A stretch of 64,000 nucleotides of DNA, taken from contig JAYWHX010000002.1 in the NCBI GenBank assembly GCA_043777375.1, forward strand, positions 1 through 64,000. Reading direction: 5' to 3'. The notes beneath the pieces are model-generated. The model saw only the letters and a program-made list of their open reading frames with translations. It was not told where the DNA came from and ran no database searches. The stretch's first letter is position 1. Every line of letters begins with the position of its first letter. The position numbers and the translations under genes are program-made. This document shows, one piece after another, positions 33,548 to 41,747 of the stretch. The stretch is from TH-plancto1 sp043777375. GTDB taxonomy: Bacteria; Planctomycetota; Planctomycetia; Planctomycetales; Planctomycetaceae.

Positions 33548-36500
33548 CTACTCCTTGGTGATCGGCGGCTTCGATTGATCCAGCAAGAACCGCATCAAAT
33601 CTCGCGAGTCCGTCTCGTTGAGTAGCTCGCCGAAATTCGCGGGCATCAGGGAAATCTGCGACACGACCTGTGCCTCGATATCGCCCTTCGCGAGCGAAAA
33701 CTCTTTCCCTGTCCGATCCGCGAAATAGATCGTCTCGCCTTCGGTCCGCCGAGGCAGGCCGATCTGAATCTGTCCCGAACTCATCACAATCGTCACCGAG
33801 CGAAACGCGGCATCGACGTTGCGATTGGGAGCGAGCACATCTTCCAGCAGACGATCGAGGCCGCGAATGCCGACTCCATCCAGCTGAGGACCGATCTTCT
33901 GCCCTTCGCCACGTATCTGATGGCACGCAGCACAATGCTTCTTAAAAAGCTCCAGACCCCGAGCCGGAGTGGCCGCATTGGAAACACAATCGGCTTTGCG
34001 AGCAGCGATCAACTTGGCGAGAGTCTCATCCTCGGACGGCAAATCCTTGGTCAACGCCTCGATGGCGGTCTGTAACTCCGGACTGTTCAGAGCGGTCATG
34101 CGCTGAGAAACCTCGGGGCTCCGCAGTAGCAATGCAGACACGATTCCGCGCCGAACGAAATGGATACTTAGAGCTGCCCCGTCGGGTGTCTGGCACAGCT
34201 GAGCGACGAGAGCCGCCTGTCCTGTTTGCGGAACGCCCCGCAAGACAACTTCGAGGTCTTCGGCATAGGTCGCATCAGAACCAGACACGAGGGAGGCGAA
34301 CAGCCGCTCACGTCGTTTCTCATCCCACAATCCACTGGCCGCCGACGAAGCGAGAATTGTGACACGCGGGTCCGTGGCACTGGCCGCCATCGCTACGGCG
34401 GCTCGCGTCCGAGTCGAGAGACTCGCCGAAGAATCGCGGATCACGTCTTGGAGGAGATCAGCTGCGGCGGTGACATGATACCTGCGGATGAGTTGAGAAA
34501 TGGCAGCGAAAGAGTTTTTATTGGGACGAGGGTTTAGCTCGGCAATCGAGAAGCGTCCAACAGCCAGCCACGCGTAGGCCGCACGGTCATCGCCGTCGAC
34601 GATCTCGATGTATCCGTTCCGCTGTGGGAGATCCTGGAGATTCCACTCCACTCGTTGTGCGATGTCATTCCGAGGAGGCAGAGCTTCTCGCAAAACTTCG
34701 TGTGTGCGGGCATCTCTCAGCCGCACCAGATTGTTTGGTGGGGCAGGGCGGTCGGGCAGATCGTTATGCCCGGCGATAAAGAAGCTGAGCGACTCTGGCA
34801 GAGTGAAAACGTCGGACTGGAGTACGCCGGTCTTCTGTTCACCAGTCACGAGGCTATCGAAGAAGGAGCTTGCCGTATCTCCATCGACGGAAGCTCGATG
34901 TGCAGCAACGAAGACCTCTTCCGTGTCGAGTGTGACTCCCCCGAGTGGTCGGCTAAGCCACCCGAGCTGGTTGCGGGGTATCTCCCTGAGAGTGGCGATG
35001 CAGACGTCGCTCACCCAATCTTGCATGACGGTGGGGGGCTCGATCCCACGGGCTCGTAAACCCTCATCAAGCGCGGACAGCTCCGTCAGTGCATCGGCGG
35101 GGTTCTTCATCGAACGCTCGCGGAGTTGGGTGATCCAAGCCGCCAGCTTGGGTTCCGCCAGCCGCTGCGCAATGAACGCTGCGACCCGCAGTCGCTCAGC
35201 CTCGCTGGTCAGCTTCGTCGTATCGAGGGTGACGAGCAACTCCGACCCGGCGGCGCTGCCGGTCGCCATGATGATCGGCAGGAACTCGGAGGGGTGGGCT
35301 GCGACCAATGCAGCCACGCTGGGATCGGTGGCGCACTCCTTCAACGTTAGATGATTTCGCAATGCCATCCGGGACGTGTGAATGAGTTGCGTGTCCTTCG
35401 GGTCGGCCATTTCCCAGACCTTCCAGAGTGGCTCCACCGACTTGGGGTCAGTGGGATGCCGTCCCAGTGCTTCAGCTGCGGCACGACGGACCATGGCATG
35501 ATCATCGGTGAGCAGTTCCAGGGTGGTGTCAGATTCAGTGGTTCGCCAACGGGTGCGTTCTGCGATTAGACGGGCCAGATGAGTCCGCACCAGCGGCGAT
35601 GGATCGCGAGTCAATTGAGCCTGAAGCGTATCGTCGAGGCCCCCCGACCGTTCCAACACCCACATCCCACAGGCCCGCAGCTCTGGCGACTCCGACTTCT
35701 TCATGGCCTCTGTGACCGGCTCGATGATCTCGCTGAACAATAGGGAACGGTCAGTGATCTCGTTGGTGGCCAGAGTGCGGACGGTAATGTTCGGGCTGGC
35801 CAGTGACTCAATCAGTTCGGGCAATGAGGCCGTCCGCAGATTCCCCGGCACCGGCGGCGTGGCCCCCTCGCCGGTGTAGACGATGCGCCAGACGCGGCCC
35901 TTCTCGCGGTCGCGTTTCGGGTGTTGCAGCGGCACCTCGTAGTGCCCAATGATCGCGTTGTAGAAGTCGGCCACGTACAGCGCCCCGTCCGGTCCGAGCT
36001 TCACATCGACCGGGCGGAACCAGCCATCGTCGCAGGTGATAAAGTCGGGCTGAGAGTTGACGAGCAGTGTCGAGCCGTGTTGGTCGAGCTTGTCACGATG
36101 AACCTGCCCGTTGACCGGGTTGCAGAGGTACAAACACTCCTGGAACTCCTTCGGGAACTGTAGAGCCTGATACCACGCGACCCCGCAGATGCCGGTGGAA
36201 CCGTGGCTATGGTCGATCATGTCTGGCCCGTAACCGAGTCCATCGTGCGGCTTACCGAAGCTGGAGTAGTAGGCTCCTCGCAGCAGCATCGTCAGCGGCA
36301 TCGAGTGGCAGTCGGCGGTAAACGCATTGCCCCAATGATCGAAGCACAGACCGAACGGGTTGACCTGCCCCCAGGTGAACTGCTCGATCGCGGAACCGTC
36401 CGCCCTGAACCGAAACGTGTTGCCCGAATTGAGCTGGATCCCCTGGCCGTTCTTCCCCTGGATGTTCGAGGTATTGCGGAACCCATGCGTCGCATAGACC

Positions 36501-37078
36501 CAGCCGTCGATCCACCGCGTGAATGACGACGCCATCCCATGCGTGTCGAGGTTCCCGACCTTGCCGAACAGGACCTCCTGATCCTCAGCGACGCTGTCGC
36601 CGTTGCGGTCGTAATACCGCACGATGTTCGGGATGCTGAAGACGATGGCCCCATCGTGCGTCGGGACATTGCCGATCGGGATGTTGAGGCCGGTCGCGAA
36701 CCGCGTGACCTTCGCCGGTTTGCCATCCGGGCCGATCCCCTCCACGACCGCCACCCAGTCGCGCGGAGTCTCCGACGAGGGGCCATCAAACTTCTCTTCT
36801 CGCGGCTCAACGCCATCTCCCTGAGCGGGGTAGGGGTACTCCAGCGAACTGGTGATGTAGAGCCGTCCCGCCGCGTCGAAGCTGATGTTCATCGGCTGCC
36901 CGATGATCGGCTCGGAGACGATGAGTTGGATCTCAAATCCCGGAGGCAGGTGAAACATCGCCCGCTGCTGCTCGGGAGTGAGCGGGTCGGTTTCAACCAC
37001 CAACGGCGTCGCCTGAGCGATCCCTAGGACGAGGTAAAAACTGAGAGCTGCGACAGTCCGAAACAGCGTGGCAATCAC
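33548..37078 (-). CDS. PVC-type heme-binding membrane-bound dehydrogenase with HEAT-like repeats
   Basis: A 1,176-residue exported protein with an N-terminal signal segment ('SFYLVLGIAQATP'). Residues about 25-400 form the beta-propeller-like PVC dehydrogenase domain ('MFHLPPGFEIQLIVSEPIIG', 'NISFDAAGRLYITSS', 'LGPDGALYVADFYNAIIGHY'). The middle (about 430-950) has alpha-helical HEAT-like repeats ('MVRRAAAEALGRHP'). Near the C-terminus there is a cytochrome c motif, 'HCAACHQIRGEGQKIGPQLD' (about 1045). Planctomycetes typically carry many paralogues linked to sugar or polymer oxidation, and the substrate here is unknown. Its convergent neighbour is separated by a terminator. Confidence 0.93.
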   Translation of the reverse strand: MIATLFRTVAALSFYLVLGIAQATPLVVETDPLTPEQQRAMFHLPPGFEIQLIVSEPIIGQPMNISFDAAGRLYITSSLEYPYPAQGDGVEPREEKFDGPSSETPRDWVAVVEGIGPDGKPAKVTRFATGLNIPIGNVPTHDGAIVFSIPNIVRYYDRNGDSVAEDQEVLFGKVGNLDTHGMASSFTRWIDGWVYATHGFRNTSNIQGKNGQGIQLNSGNTFRFRADGSAIEQFTWGQVNPFGLCFDHWGNAFTADCHSMPLTMLLRGAYYSSFGKPHDGLGYGPDMIDHSHGSTGICGVAWYQALQFPKEFQECLYLCNPVNGQVHRDKLDQHGSTLLVNSQPDFITCDDGWFRPVDVKLGPDGALYVADFYNAIIGHYEVPLQHPKRDREKGRVWRIVYTGEGATPPVPGNLRTASLPELIESLASPNITVRTLATNEITDRSLLFSEIIEPVTEAMKKSESPELRACGMWVLERSGGLDDTLQAQLTRDPSPLVRTHLARLIAERTRWRTTESDTTLELLTDDHAMVRRAAAEALGRHPTDPKSVEPLWKVWEMADPKDTQLIHTSRMALRNHLTLKECATDPSVAALVAAHPSEFLPIIMATGSAAGSELLVTLDTTKLTSEAERLRVAAFIAQRLAEPKLAAWITQLRERSMKNPADALTELSALDEGLRARGIEPPTVMQDWVSDVCIATLREIPRNQLGWLSRPLGGVTLDTEEVFVAAHRASVDGDTASSFFDSLVTGEQKTGVLQSDVFTLPESLSFFIAGHNDLPDRPAPPNNLVRLRDARTHEVLREALPPRNDIAQRVEWNLQDLPQRNGYIEIVDGDDRAAYAWLAVGRFSIAELNPRPNKNSFAAISQLIRRYHVTAAADLLQDVIRDSSASLSTRTRAAVAMAASATDPRVTILASSAASGLWDEKRRERLFASLVSGSDATYAEDLEVVLRGVPQTGQAALVAQLCQTPDGAALSIHFVRRGIVSALLLRSPEVSQRMTALNSPELQTAIEALTKDLPSEDETLAKLIAARKADCVSNAATPARGLELFKKHCAACHQIRGEGQKIGPQLDGVGIRGLDRLLEDVLAPNRNVDAAFRSVTIVMSSGQIQIGLPRRTEGETIYFADRTGKEFSLAKGDIEAQVVSQISLMPANFGELLNETDSRDLMRFLLDQSKPPITKE

Positions 37079-37515
37079 CGAGTCACTCCTAAGAGATGTC
37101 CTGATTTGGACGAGACAGTCAAAAGCCTAACAGGCGACTTGAAAGCGGTCGACTCGGGAGGTGAGAGAGTCCTCAGAAGAGGTCTCACACAATGGTCCGT
37201 AGGCACCAAGTCATGAAATCACTGATTGGCAATGAGGGCGATTCGGATTTGCTTGGTGCCTACGTGTGAGTCGTGATCCACTGAGCCGGGCTCGCATGAG
37301 CCCCAGTCATGGCCCATAAGGTTGTGCGAAGAACACCGCCGCCCCAGACTTCCCAGATCACCAAGTAAACCATGTGAGGTTAGATCGTGAGATTTTTCTT
37401 GTTTCAGCGAATCGTACAGGTAGGATAGCTGCGGCAAGGCTGCCTGAAAGCGACCCTCGGGAGACCGTCGCCGGACTGACTTCGCTCAGAAAGTGCTCAT
37501 AACGACACGGAGGAA
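37079..37515. other. Intergenic region with a 13-bp inverted repeat
   Basis: No gene is supported. Arms cgtaggcaccaag (37198-37210) and cttggtgcctacg (37252-37264) are a perfect inverted pair around 41 nt. Promoters for the divergent dehydrogenase and BON-like genes should lie here. Confidence 0.5.
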
Positions 37516-37518
37516 ATG

Positions 37519-37875
37519 ATGCTGCAACAATCACTCGTGGCGACCCCGGAAGTGTTCGATACTCATGCCACTGATGAAGGTCGCTTTGCCTGCCCGGAAT
37601 TTAGTTTGTGCCCACCGCATCAGGTGGAAGCGGAAGTCTCTCGCACGCTTCGAGGTTCTCCGGGAGTTTATGTCGAGTCCCTGTCTGTTCACCGAATCGA
37701 TGACGGAGTCTGCTTGCATGGAGTGGTCGAAGTCGACGACCCCTCGACCGATGTTGAGGACATCATCCGCCGGGCCTTGTCGATCGACCAGGTCATCAAC
37801 CGGATGGTGGTCAAGCACGGACACACGTCGCTGGGTGCGGAGACGGATCTCGATCAGTCGTTCATGTGGGGGTAA
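37519..37875 (+). CDS. BON-domain-like small protein
   Basis: About 118 residues. Residues 35-100 resemble a BON domain: a helix 'QVEAEVSRTL', then strands 'VESLSVHRIDDGVCLHGVVE', a second helix and 'VINRMVVKH'. No signal peptide is visible. GGAGGA lies 5 bases before the ATG at 37519; the ATG at 37516 sits too close to it. Its neighbour is convergent. BON domains in general bind membranes or lipids, but its role here is unknown. Confidence 0.7.
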   Translation: MLQQSLVATPEVFDTHATDEGRFACPEFSLCPPHQVEAEVSRTLRGSPGVYVESLSVHRIDDGVCLHGVVEVDDPSTDVEDIIRRALSIDQVINRMVVKHGHTSLGAETDLDQSFMWG

Positions 37876-37949
37876 GTGTTCACTGCTTGACTTCTTTGAG
37901 GCATACGAGTGAAGATGACTGATCGTATTCAAGTCATCGAGATGTCATT

Positions 37950-39335
37950 TTAAGGAGATTCGTGTGGCGGGGTCTCTTCAGACACGTACACCTCATGCGG
38001 ATGACTCTTCCGATACCACATGATGAGTGGGTAGATCAGCGGTCCGGTGGCCATCATGCACAACGGGATGCCCAGCACTTTCCAGGCGGCACCGTCTAGC
38101 ACCTGGAAGGTCAGGTTGGTCCCGATGCACAGCAGTGGCAGACTCGCCAACGCGATGGCGACGCCCCAGCCTCCCGGGATCTTGAACGGCCTCTCAAGGT
38201 CGGGCTCGCGCCACCTCAGTACGAGGAACGAGATCAGTTCCATCGAGACCTTGCCTGTGTACAGCGTCACGTCAGCCTTGGCGACTTCTTCAAAGTCATT
38301 GAAAATCATCACGATGATCGAGTAGATCACCCCGCAGACCAGCAACGACACCACGGGAGCGCCGTGGATGTTCAGCTTGGTCATCGCCTGCGGCAAGTAC
38401 CCATCGCGAGACATGACAAACGGGACGCGGCTGTAGACCAGCACTAGCCCAGAGTACAAACCGATTCCGGTCAGCATTCCCATGGCACTGAGCGGATACG
38501 CCAGCCACGGGCCGACCAGTTTGTTGGCCATCACGCTCCACGCACCCGTGGTCCACTCGATACCCGTGCTGCCAAAGTAGAGCAATCCCACAAGGGCCGG
38601 CAAACCATAGACGGCTGTGATCAGAAAGATGGCAAAAAAGAGGGCGCGCGGGTAATCCCTTTTTGGATTGTGCATTTCCCCCGCACACGTCGAGACGGCA
38701 TCCCACCCTTGATAGTTCCACAGAATAATCGGGAGTGACAGCGCCAGAGCCGAGACCAGTGTCGTCCCCTCATTGAGAAAAGGACTGACCGCGCTGTGTG
38801 GAAACCCTTGCGTGAGCCCCCGAATTAGTCCCCATCCGACGAGGATCGCGAATGGAGAGAGAATCAGCACCGCGAGTCCCTTAGCAAAATTGCCGATCGT
38901 GCGCGCGCCGCGCAAATTGAGCAGCACAAAGGCCCAGATCATGGCCAACATGACGACTTTGCGTGCCCAGAAGCTGCCGCCTTCTCCCTTGTCGAAGAGG
39001 GGGAAGAAGAACGACAAGTAATCACAAAAGAGTGCGGGGCAGATCCCGACATCGACAAAGGTAAACATCCACGCCCACCACCCCTGGCAGAAGGCTGGGA
39101 ACTGGCCGAGCGCCCGCTTCGACCAGACGTAATACCCACCCTCCTCGGGAATCGCTGTCCCCAACTCTGCTGCGATGAACGCCACCGGGGCGCTGTACAG
39201 CAGGGGGATGATCAGAACCAGCAGCATCGCCAGCCCGGGACCATCCGCAAGGACCGACTCCAACCCATATGGCCCGCCCGAGACATTAAAGAAAATGATA
39301 CTGACGATGGCGGTGAGTGTCAGCGAGCGTTTCAC
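37950..39335 (-). CDS. APC-family amino acid permease
   Basis: A 461-residue integral membrane protein with about 12 hydrophobic helices. The N-terminal helix carries 'FNVSGGPYGLESV', the substrate-binding loop region typical of the amino acid-polyamine-organocation superfamily, and 'ELGTAIPEEGGYYVWSKRA' follows TM2. It resembles the PotE/cationic amino acid group. It has a short hydrophilic C-terminus. The substrate cannot be inferred. It is monocistronic, convergent with the BON-like gene. Confidence 0.9.
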   Translation of the reverse strand: MKRSLTLTAIVSIIFFNVSGGPYGLESVLADGPGLAMLLVLIIPLLYSAPVAFIAAELGTAIPEEGGYYVWSKRALGQFPAFCQGWWAWMFTFVDVGICPALFCDYLSFFFPLFDKGEGGSFWARKVVMLAMIWAFVLLNLRGARTIGNFAKGLAVLILSPFAILVGWGLIRGLTQGFPHSAVSPFLNEGTTLVSALALSLPIILWNYQGWDAVSTCAGEMHNPKRDYPRALFFAIFLITAVYGLPALVGLLYFGSTGIEWTTGAWSVMANKLVGPWLAYPLSAMGMLTGIGLYSGLVLVYSRVPFVMSRDGYLPQAMTKLNIHGAPVVSLLVCGVIYSIIVMIFNDFEEVAKADVTLYTGKVSMELISFLVLRWREPDLERPFKIPGGWGVAIALASLPLLCIGTNLTFQVLDGAAWKVLGIPLCMMATGPLIYPLIMWYRKSHPHEVYVSEETPPHESP

Positions 39336-39462
39336 GAGCGGGGATTCCTTCCGGGGACGGTGAACTCATGTGTCACTCGCCGGATTCTGCTCACAAATGC
39401 GGTCGGATGCAACCGGCAGCGCGCTTCGCTTCGATGACTCCGCATCGCGGCTAATCGGGGAT

Positions 39463-40791
39463 TTAGCTCATCAATTCACGAATCGGGGTCGGATCACTGA
39501 CCAGGTGTGTCGGTCGGCCGAGCGGCGTGTAGAGGATTTGATCGGGGTTGATGCCGAGTTTGGTGTAGACGGTCGAGACAAAGTTCTCGGGCGACAGCAC
39601 GCGATCCACAGCTGAGTAGCCTGCGCGGTCGGTGGCTCCCACGATGGTTCCACCGGGAGTTCCAGCTCCGGCCATCATCACGCTCATCGCATTGGCCCAA
39701 TGGTCGCGACCGGCGCCGGGATTGATCTTGGGCGTGCGGCCGAACTCGCCGAGAACCAGCACCAGCGTGCTGTCGAGCATGCCACGCTGCTCCAGATCCT
39801 CGATCAACGTGGCGATGGAGTTTTCGAACTTCGGTAGCCTCGTTCGCAGGGCGTTAAACAGGTCGCCGTGGTGGTCCCAGCCGCCTTCATTCAGGGTGAT
39901 GAACGGGACACCGGCCTCCACCAGCCGTCGAGCCAGTAACACTCTTTGTCCGAAAGAGTCGCGGCCATAACGGTCACGCGTGGCGGCGTCCTCGGCATGG
40001 ATGTCGAACGCCTTTTGCGCGAGCGGCGAGGAGACAAGGTCGTAACCTTGTTGGTAATACTCATCCAGTGTCACAGCCGGGTCAGCTGCGGCTTTGTCGG
40101 GGATGCGGGGCAGACGGTCGATCTGTGTACGGAGTTCGCGGCGATGGGCGAAGCGGTCATCCTTGATCGCGGAGGGCAGGGCGACATCGCGGACGCGAAA
40201 GCTGTCGCTGTTCGGATCATCGGGGACCACGAACGGAGCGTACTGAGCGCCGAGAAAATTTGGCCCGCCGGAGCGCGTCATCGATGGGATCGAGAAGTAC
40301 GCAGGCAATCCGTCTTGATTCCCACGGACATAGGAAGCGACCGCGCCCATGCTGGGATGAAAGCTGACGAACGCACCACAGCCGACCGGGATGCGCGGCG
40401 GAGCACCGGTCATCATGTAGTGATTTCCCGCCCCATGGTTCCCTTGCTCATGGCGGATCGAGCGGATGACGGCGAACTTGTCGGAGATACTGGCCAGCCG
40501 GGTCAGATGCTCCGAGAACTGGACGCCGGGGATCTTGGTGGCGATCGCGTTGAACTCGCCGCGCACCTCGCTGGGGGCGTCGGGTTTGGGGTCGAAGGTC
40601 TCGTAATGCGTCGGTCCGCCGTCCAGCCAGATCAGAATACAGCTCTTCGCCTTGGCCCCCGCCGCGACCGCATCGCCCGCGAATGCCCGCATCTGCAGCA
40701 ACTGGGAAAAGCTCGCCCCAACTAACCCCGCAATGCCGAGTTGCAGGCAGGAGCGGCGCGAGAGGCCGTTGCAATTTGCGTATGTCATCAT
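39463..40791 (-). CDS. DUF1501 family exported protein
   Basis: About 442 residues. The N-terminus has a twin-arginine signal ('LSRRSCLQLGIAGLVG'), followed by the DUF1501 sulfatase/alkaline-phosphatase-like fold with 'SCILIWLDGGPTHYETFDP', 'EQGNHGAGNHYMMTG', 'GGWDHHGDLF' and 'VLGEFGRTPKINPGAGRDHW'. The function is unknown, but in planctomycetes these genes usually sit beside a DUF1549/DUF1553 cytochrome. The ATG at 40791 has GGAG 6 bases upstream; ATG 40818 in frame is an alternative. The expected partner lies upstream at 41748-44159, separated by a repeat-flanked insertion. Confidence 0.92.
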   Translation of the reverse strand: MMTYANCNGLSRRSCLQLGIAGLVGASFSQLLQMRAFAGDAVAAGAKAKSCILIWLDGGPTHYETFDPKPDAPSEVRGEFNAIATKIPGVQFSEHLTRLASISDKFAVIRSIRHEQGNHGAGNHYMMTGAPPRIPVGCGAFVSFHPSMGAVASYVRGNQDGLPAYFSIPSMTRSGGPNFLGAQYAPFVVPDDPNSDSFRVRDVALPSAIKDDRFAHRRELRTQIDRLPRIPDKAAADPAVTLDEYYQQGYDLVSSPLAQKAFDIHAEDAATRDRYGRDSFGQRVLLARRLVEAGVPFITLNEGGWDHHGDLFNALRTRLPKFENSIATLIEDLEQRGMLDSTLVLVLGEFGRTPKINPGAGRDHWANAMSVMMAGAGTPGGTIVGATDRAGYSAVDRVLSPENFVSTVYTKLGINPDQILYTPLGRPTHLVSDPTPIRELMS

Positions 40792-40847
40792 GCTTCGCTC
40801 CGTTGCGGCCGGGTACATCAGTCAGTCCTCTTGGTGTTGTTTCAAGG

Positions 40848-41025
40848 AGGAATTGAACACAAAGGGAGCAAAGGACGCGAAGGGGGAAAAGAAAGAGAGA
40901 AATGAGAGGGAGGGATTGCCGGGTAGTCTTGTCCTCACCTTGAGTCGGCGATGAGCTGAAACATCACCCCAACGCCTCTGTGTCTCTTCCCTTTGCGTCC
41001 TTCGCTTCCTTTGTGTTCAATTCCT
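40848..41025. repeat. Inverted-repeat element, copy 1
   Basis: Arms 40848-40884 (aggaattgaacacaaaggga...) and 40989-41025 are 37-nt inverted repeats with 3 mismatches around a spacer of about 104 nt. It resembles copy 2 at 41479-41686: both spacers contain gctgaaacatca shortly before the right arm, and the two copies are in the same orientation. It ends 21 nt from the stop of the GxxExxY gene. Confidence 0.82.
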
Positions 41026-41045
41026 GGTCTTCCTCTCCGGATCAA

Positions 41046-41450
41046 TTAGTCACGCCCAGCGCCGGGCAAGATCAATCGATGCAGTCCATCGGTCAACTTC
41101 AACTCGTGAAAGTTCAGCAGCAGCCCCAGAGGAGCATCCAGAAGTTTCATGTAGCTCAGTGTCTGTGCCTTGTGAATGGGAGCCACATCTTGGACCGCCT
41201 TGATCTCCACTAGCAAGCAGCCATCGACGAGAACGTCAAACTTCAACACTTCGTCGAAGACGATATTCTTGTAGTGAACTTGAACAAGTCGTTGACTGAT
41301 CGCTGGAACTCCATGTAACCCCAGTTCATGCAAGAAGCACCGTTCGTAGATACTCTCCAGCAGGCCCGGTCCCAATGTTCGATGAACCTCAATCGCCGCT
41401 CCGATCGCGATACGGCTCAACTCGTCGGCTCGTGTATATCTGGGGTGCAT
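41046..41450 (-). CDS. GxxExxY protein (PD-(D/E)XK nuclease-like)
   Basis: A 134-residue protein of the GxxExxY family, with the signature 'GPGLLESIYE' (G29, E32, Y35). A nuclease-like core 'FDVLVDGCLLVEIKAV' follows, with Asp72 and E82-x-K84 in the PD-(D/E)XK arrangement, then 'HKAQTLSYMKLL'. All expected catalytic positions are present. The ATG at 41450 was chosen because homology starts there; an in-frame start at 41498 would read into the repeat arm. It is flanked closely on both sides by copies of one palindromic element, and by DUF1501 and PSD1 genes outside. The biochemical activity of the family is not firmly established to my knowledge. Confidence 0.85.
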   Translation of the reverse strand: MHPRYTRADELSRIAIGAAIEVHRTLGPGLLESIYERCFLHELGLHGVPAISQRLVQVHYKNIVFDEVLKFDVLVDGCLLVEIKAVQDVAPIHKAQTLSYMKLLDAPLGLLLNFHELKLTDGLHRLILPGAGRD

Positions 41451-41478
41451 GGGATGTCTCACACTTTGAATACGGAGG

Positions 41479-41686
41479 AGGAATTGAACACAAAGCAAGC
41501 GAAGGACGCGAAGGGGGGGAAGGAAAATGGATGGGGACGAGAGGGATTGGTGGGCGAGAAGGATTCATGGACGAGTATGAACTGCAATCTGAATCGGGGA
41601 CGGGCTGAAACATCAGCTGCACCTCTCTCCAAACCCTTCCCCTCCTCTTCCCTTCGCGTTCTTCGCTCCCTTTGTGTTCAATTCCT
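41479..41686. repeat. Inverted-repeat element, copy 2
   Basis: Arms 41479-41515 (aggaattgaacacaaagcaa...) and 41650-41686 pair over about 37 nt. The spacer is longer than in copy 1 (about 134 nt) but shares 'gagggattg' and 'gctgaaacatca'. It begins 28 nt upstream of the GxxExxY start and may carry that gene's promoter. Confidence 0.82.
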
Positions 41687-41747
41687 CTCCTCTGAATCTG
41701 GTCCGGTTGCCGTGTCTAGCCAACGACGTACCAGACATCGTCGACAC

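Larger units (their letters stand above)
40848..41686. mobile_element. Putative composite element: two inverted-repeat elements flanking a GxxExxY gene
   Basis: Two homologous inverted-repeat elements in the same orientation directly bracket one nuclease-like gene of about 134 residues. The unit sits between two genes that are normally adjacent in planctomycetes. I see no clear target duplication and no conventional transposase. Mobility is inference. Confidence 0.5.

Noticed and set aside
32676..33935. Minus-strand frame of 419 codons over the HD-GYP gene
   Set aside because: Antisense of intact receiver and HD-GYP motifs; crosses the terminator.
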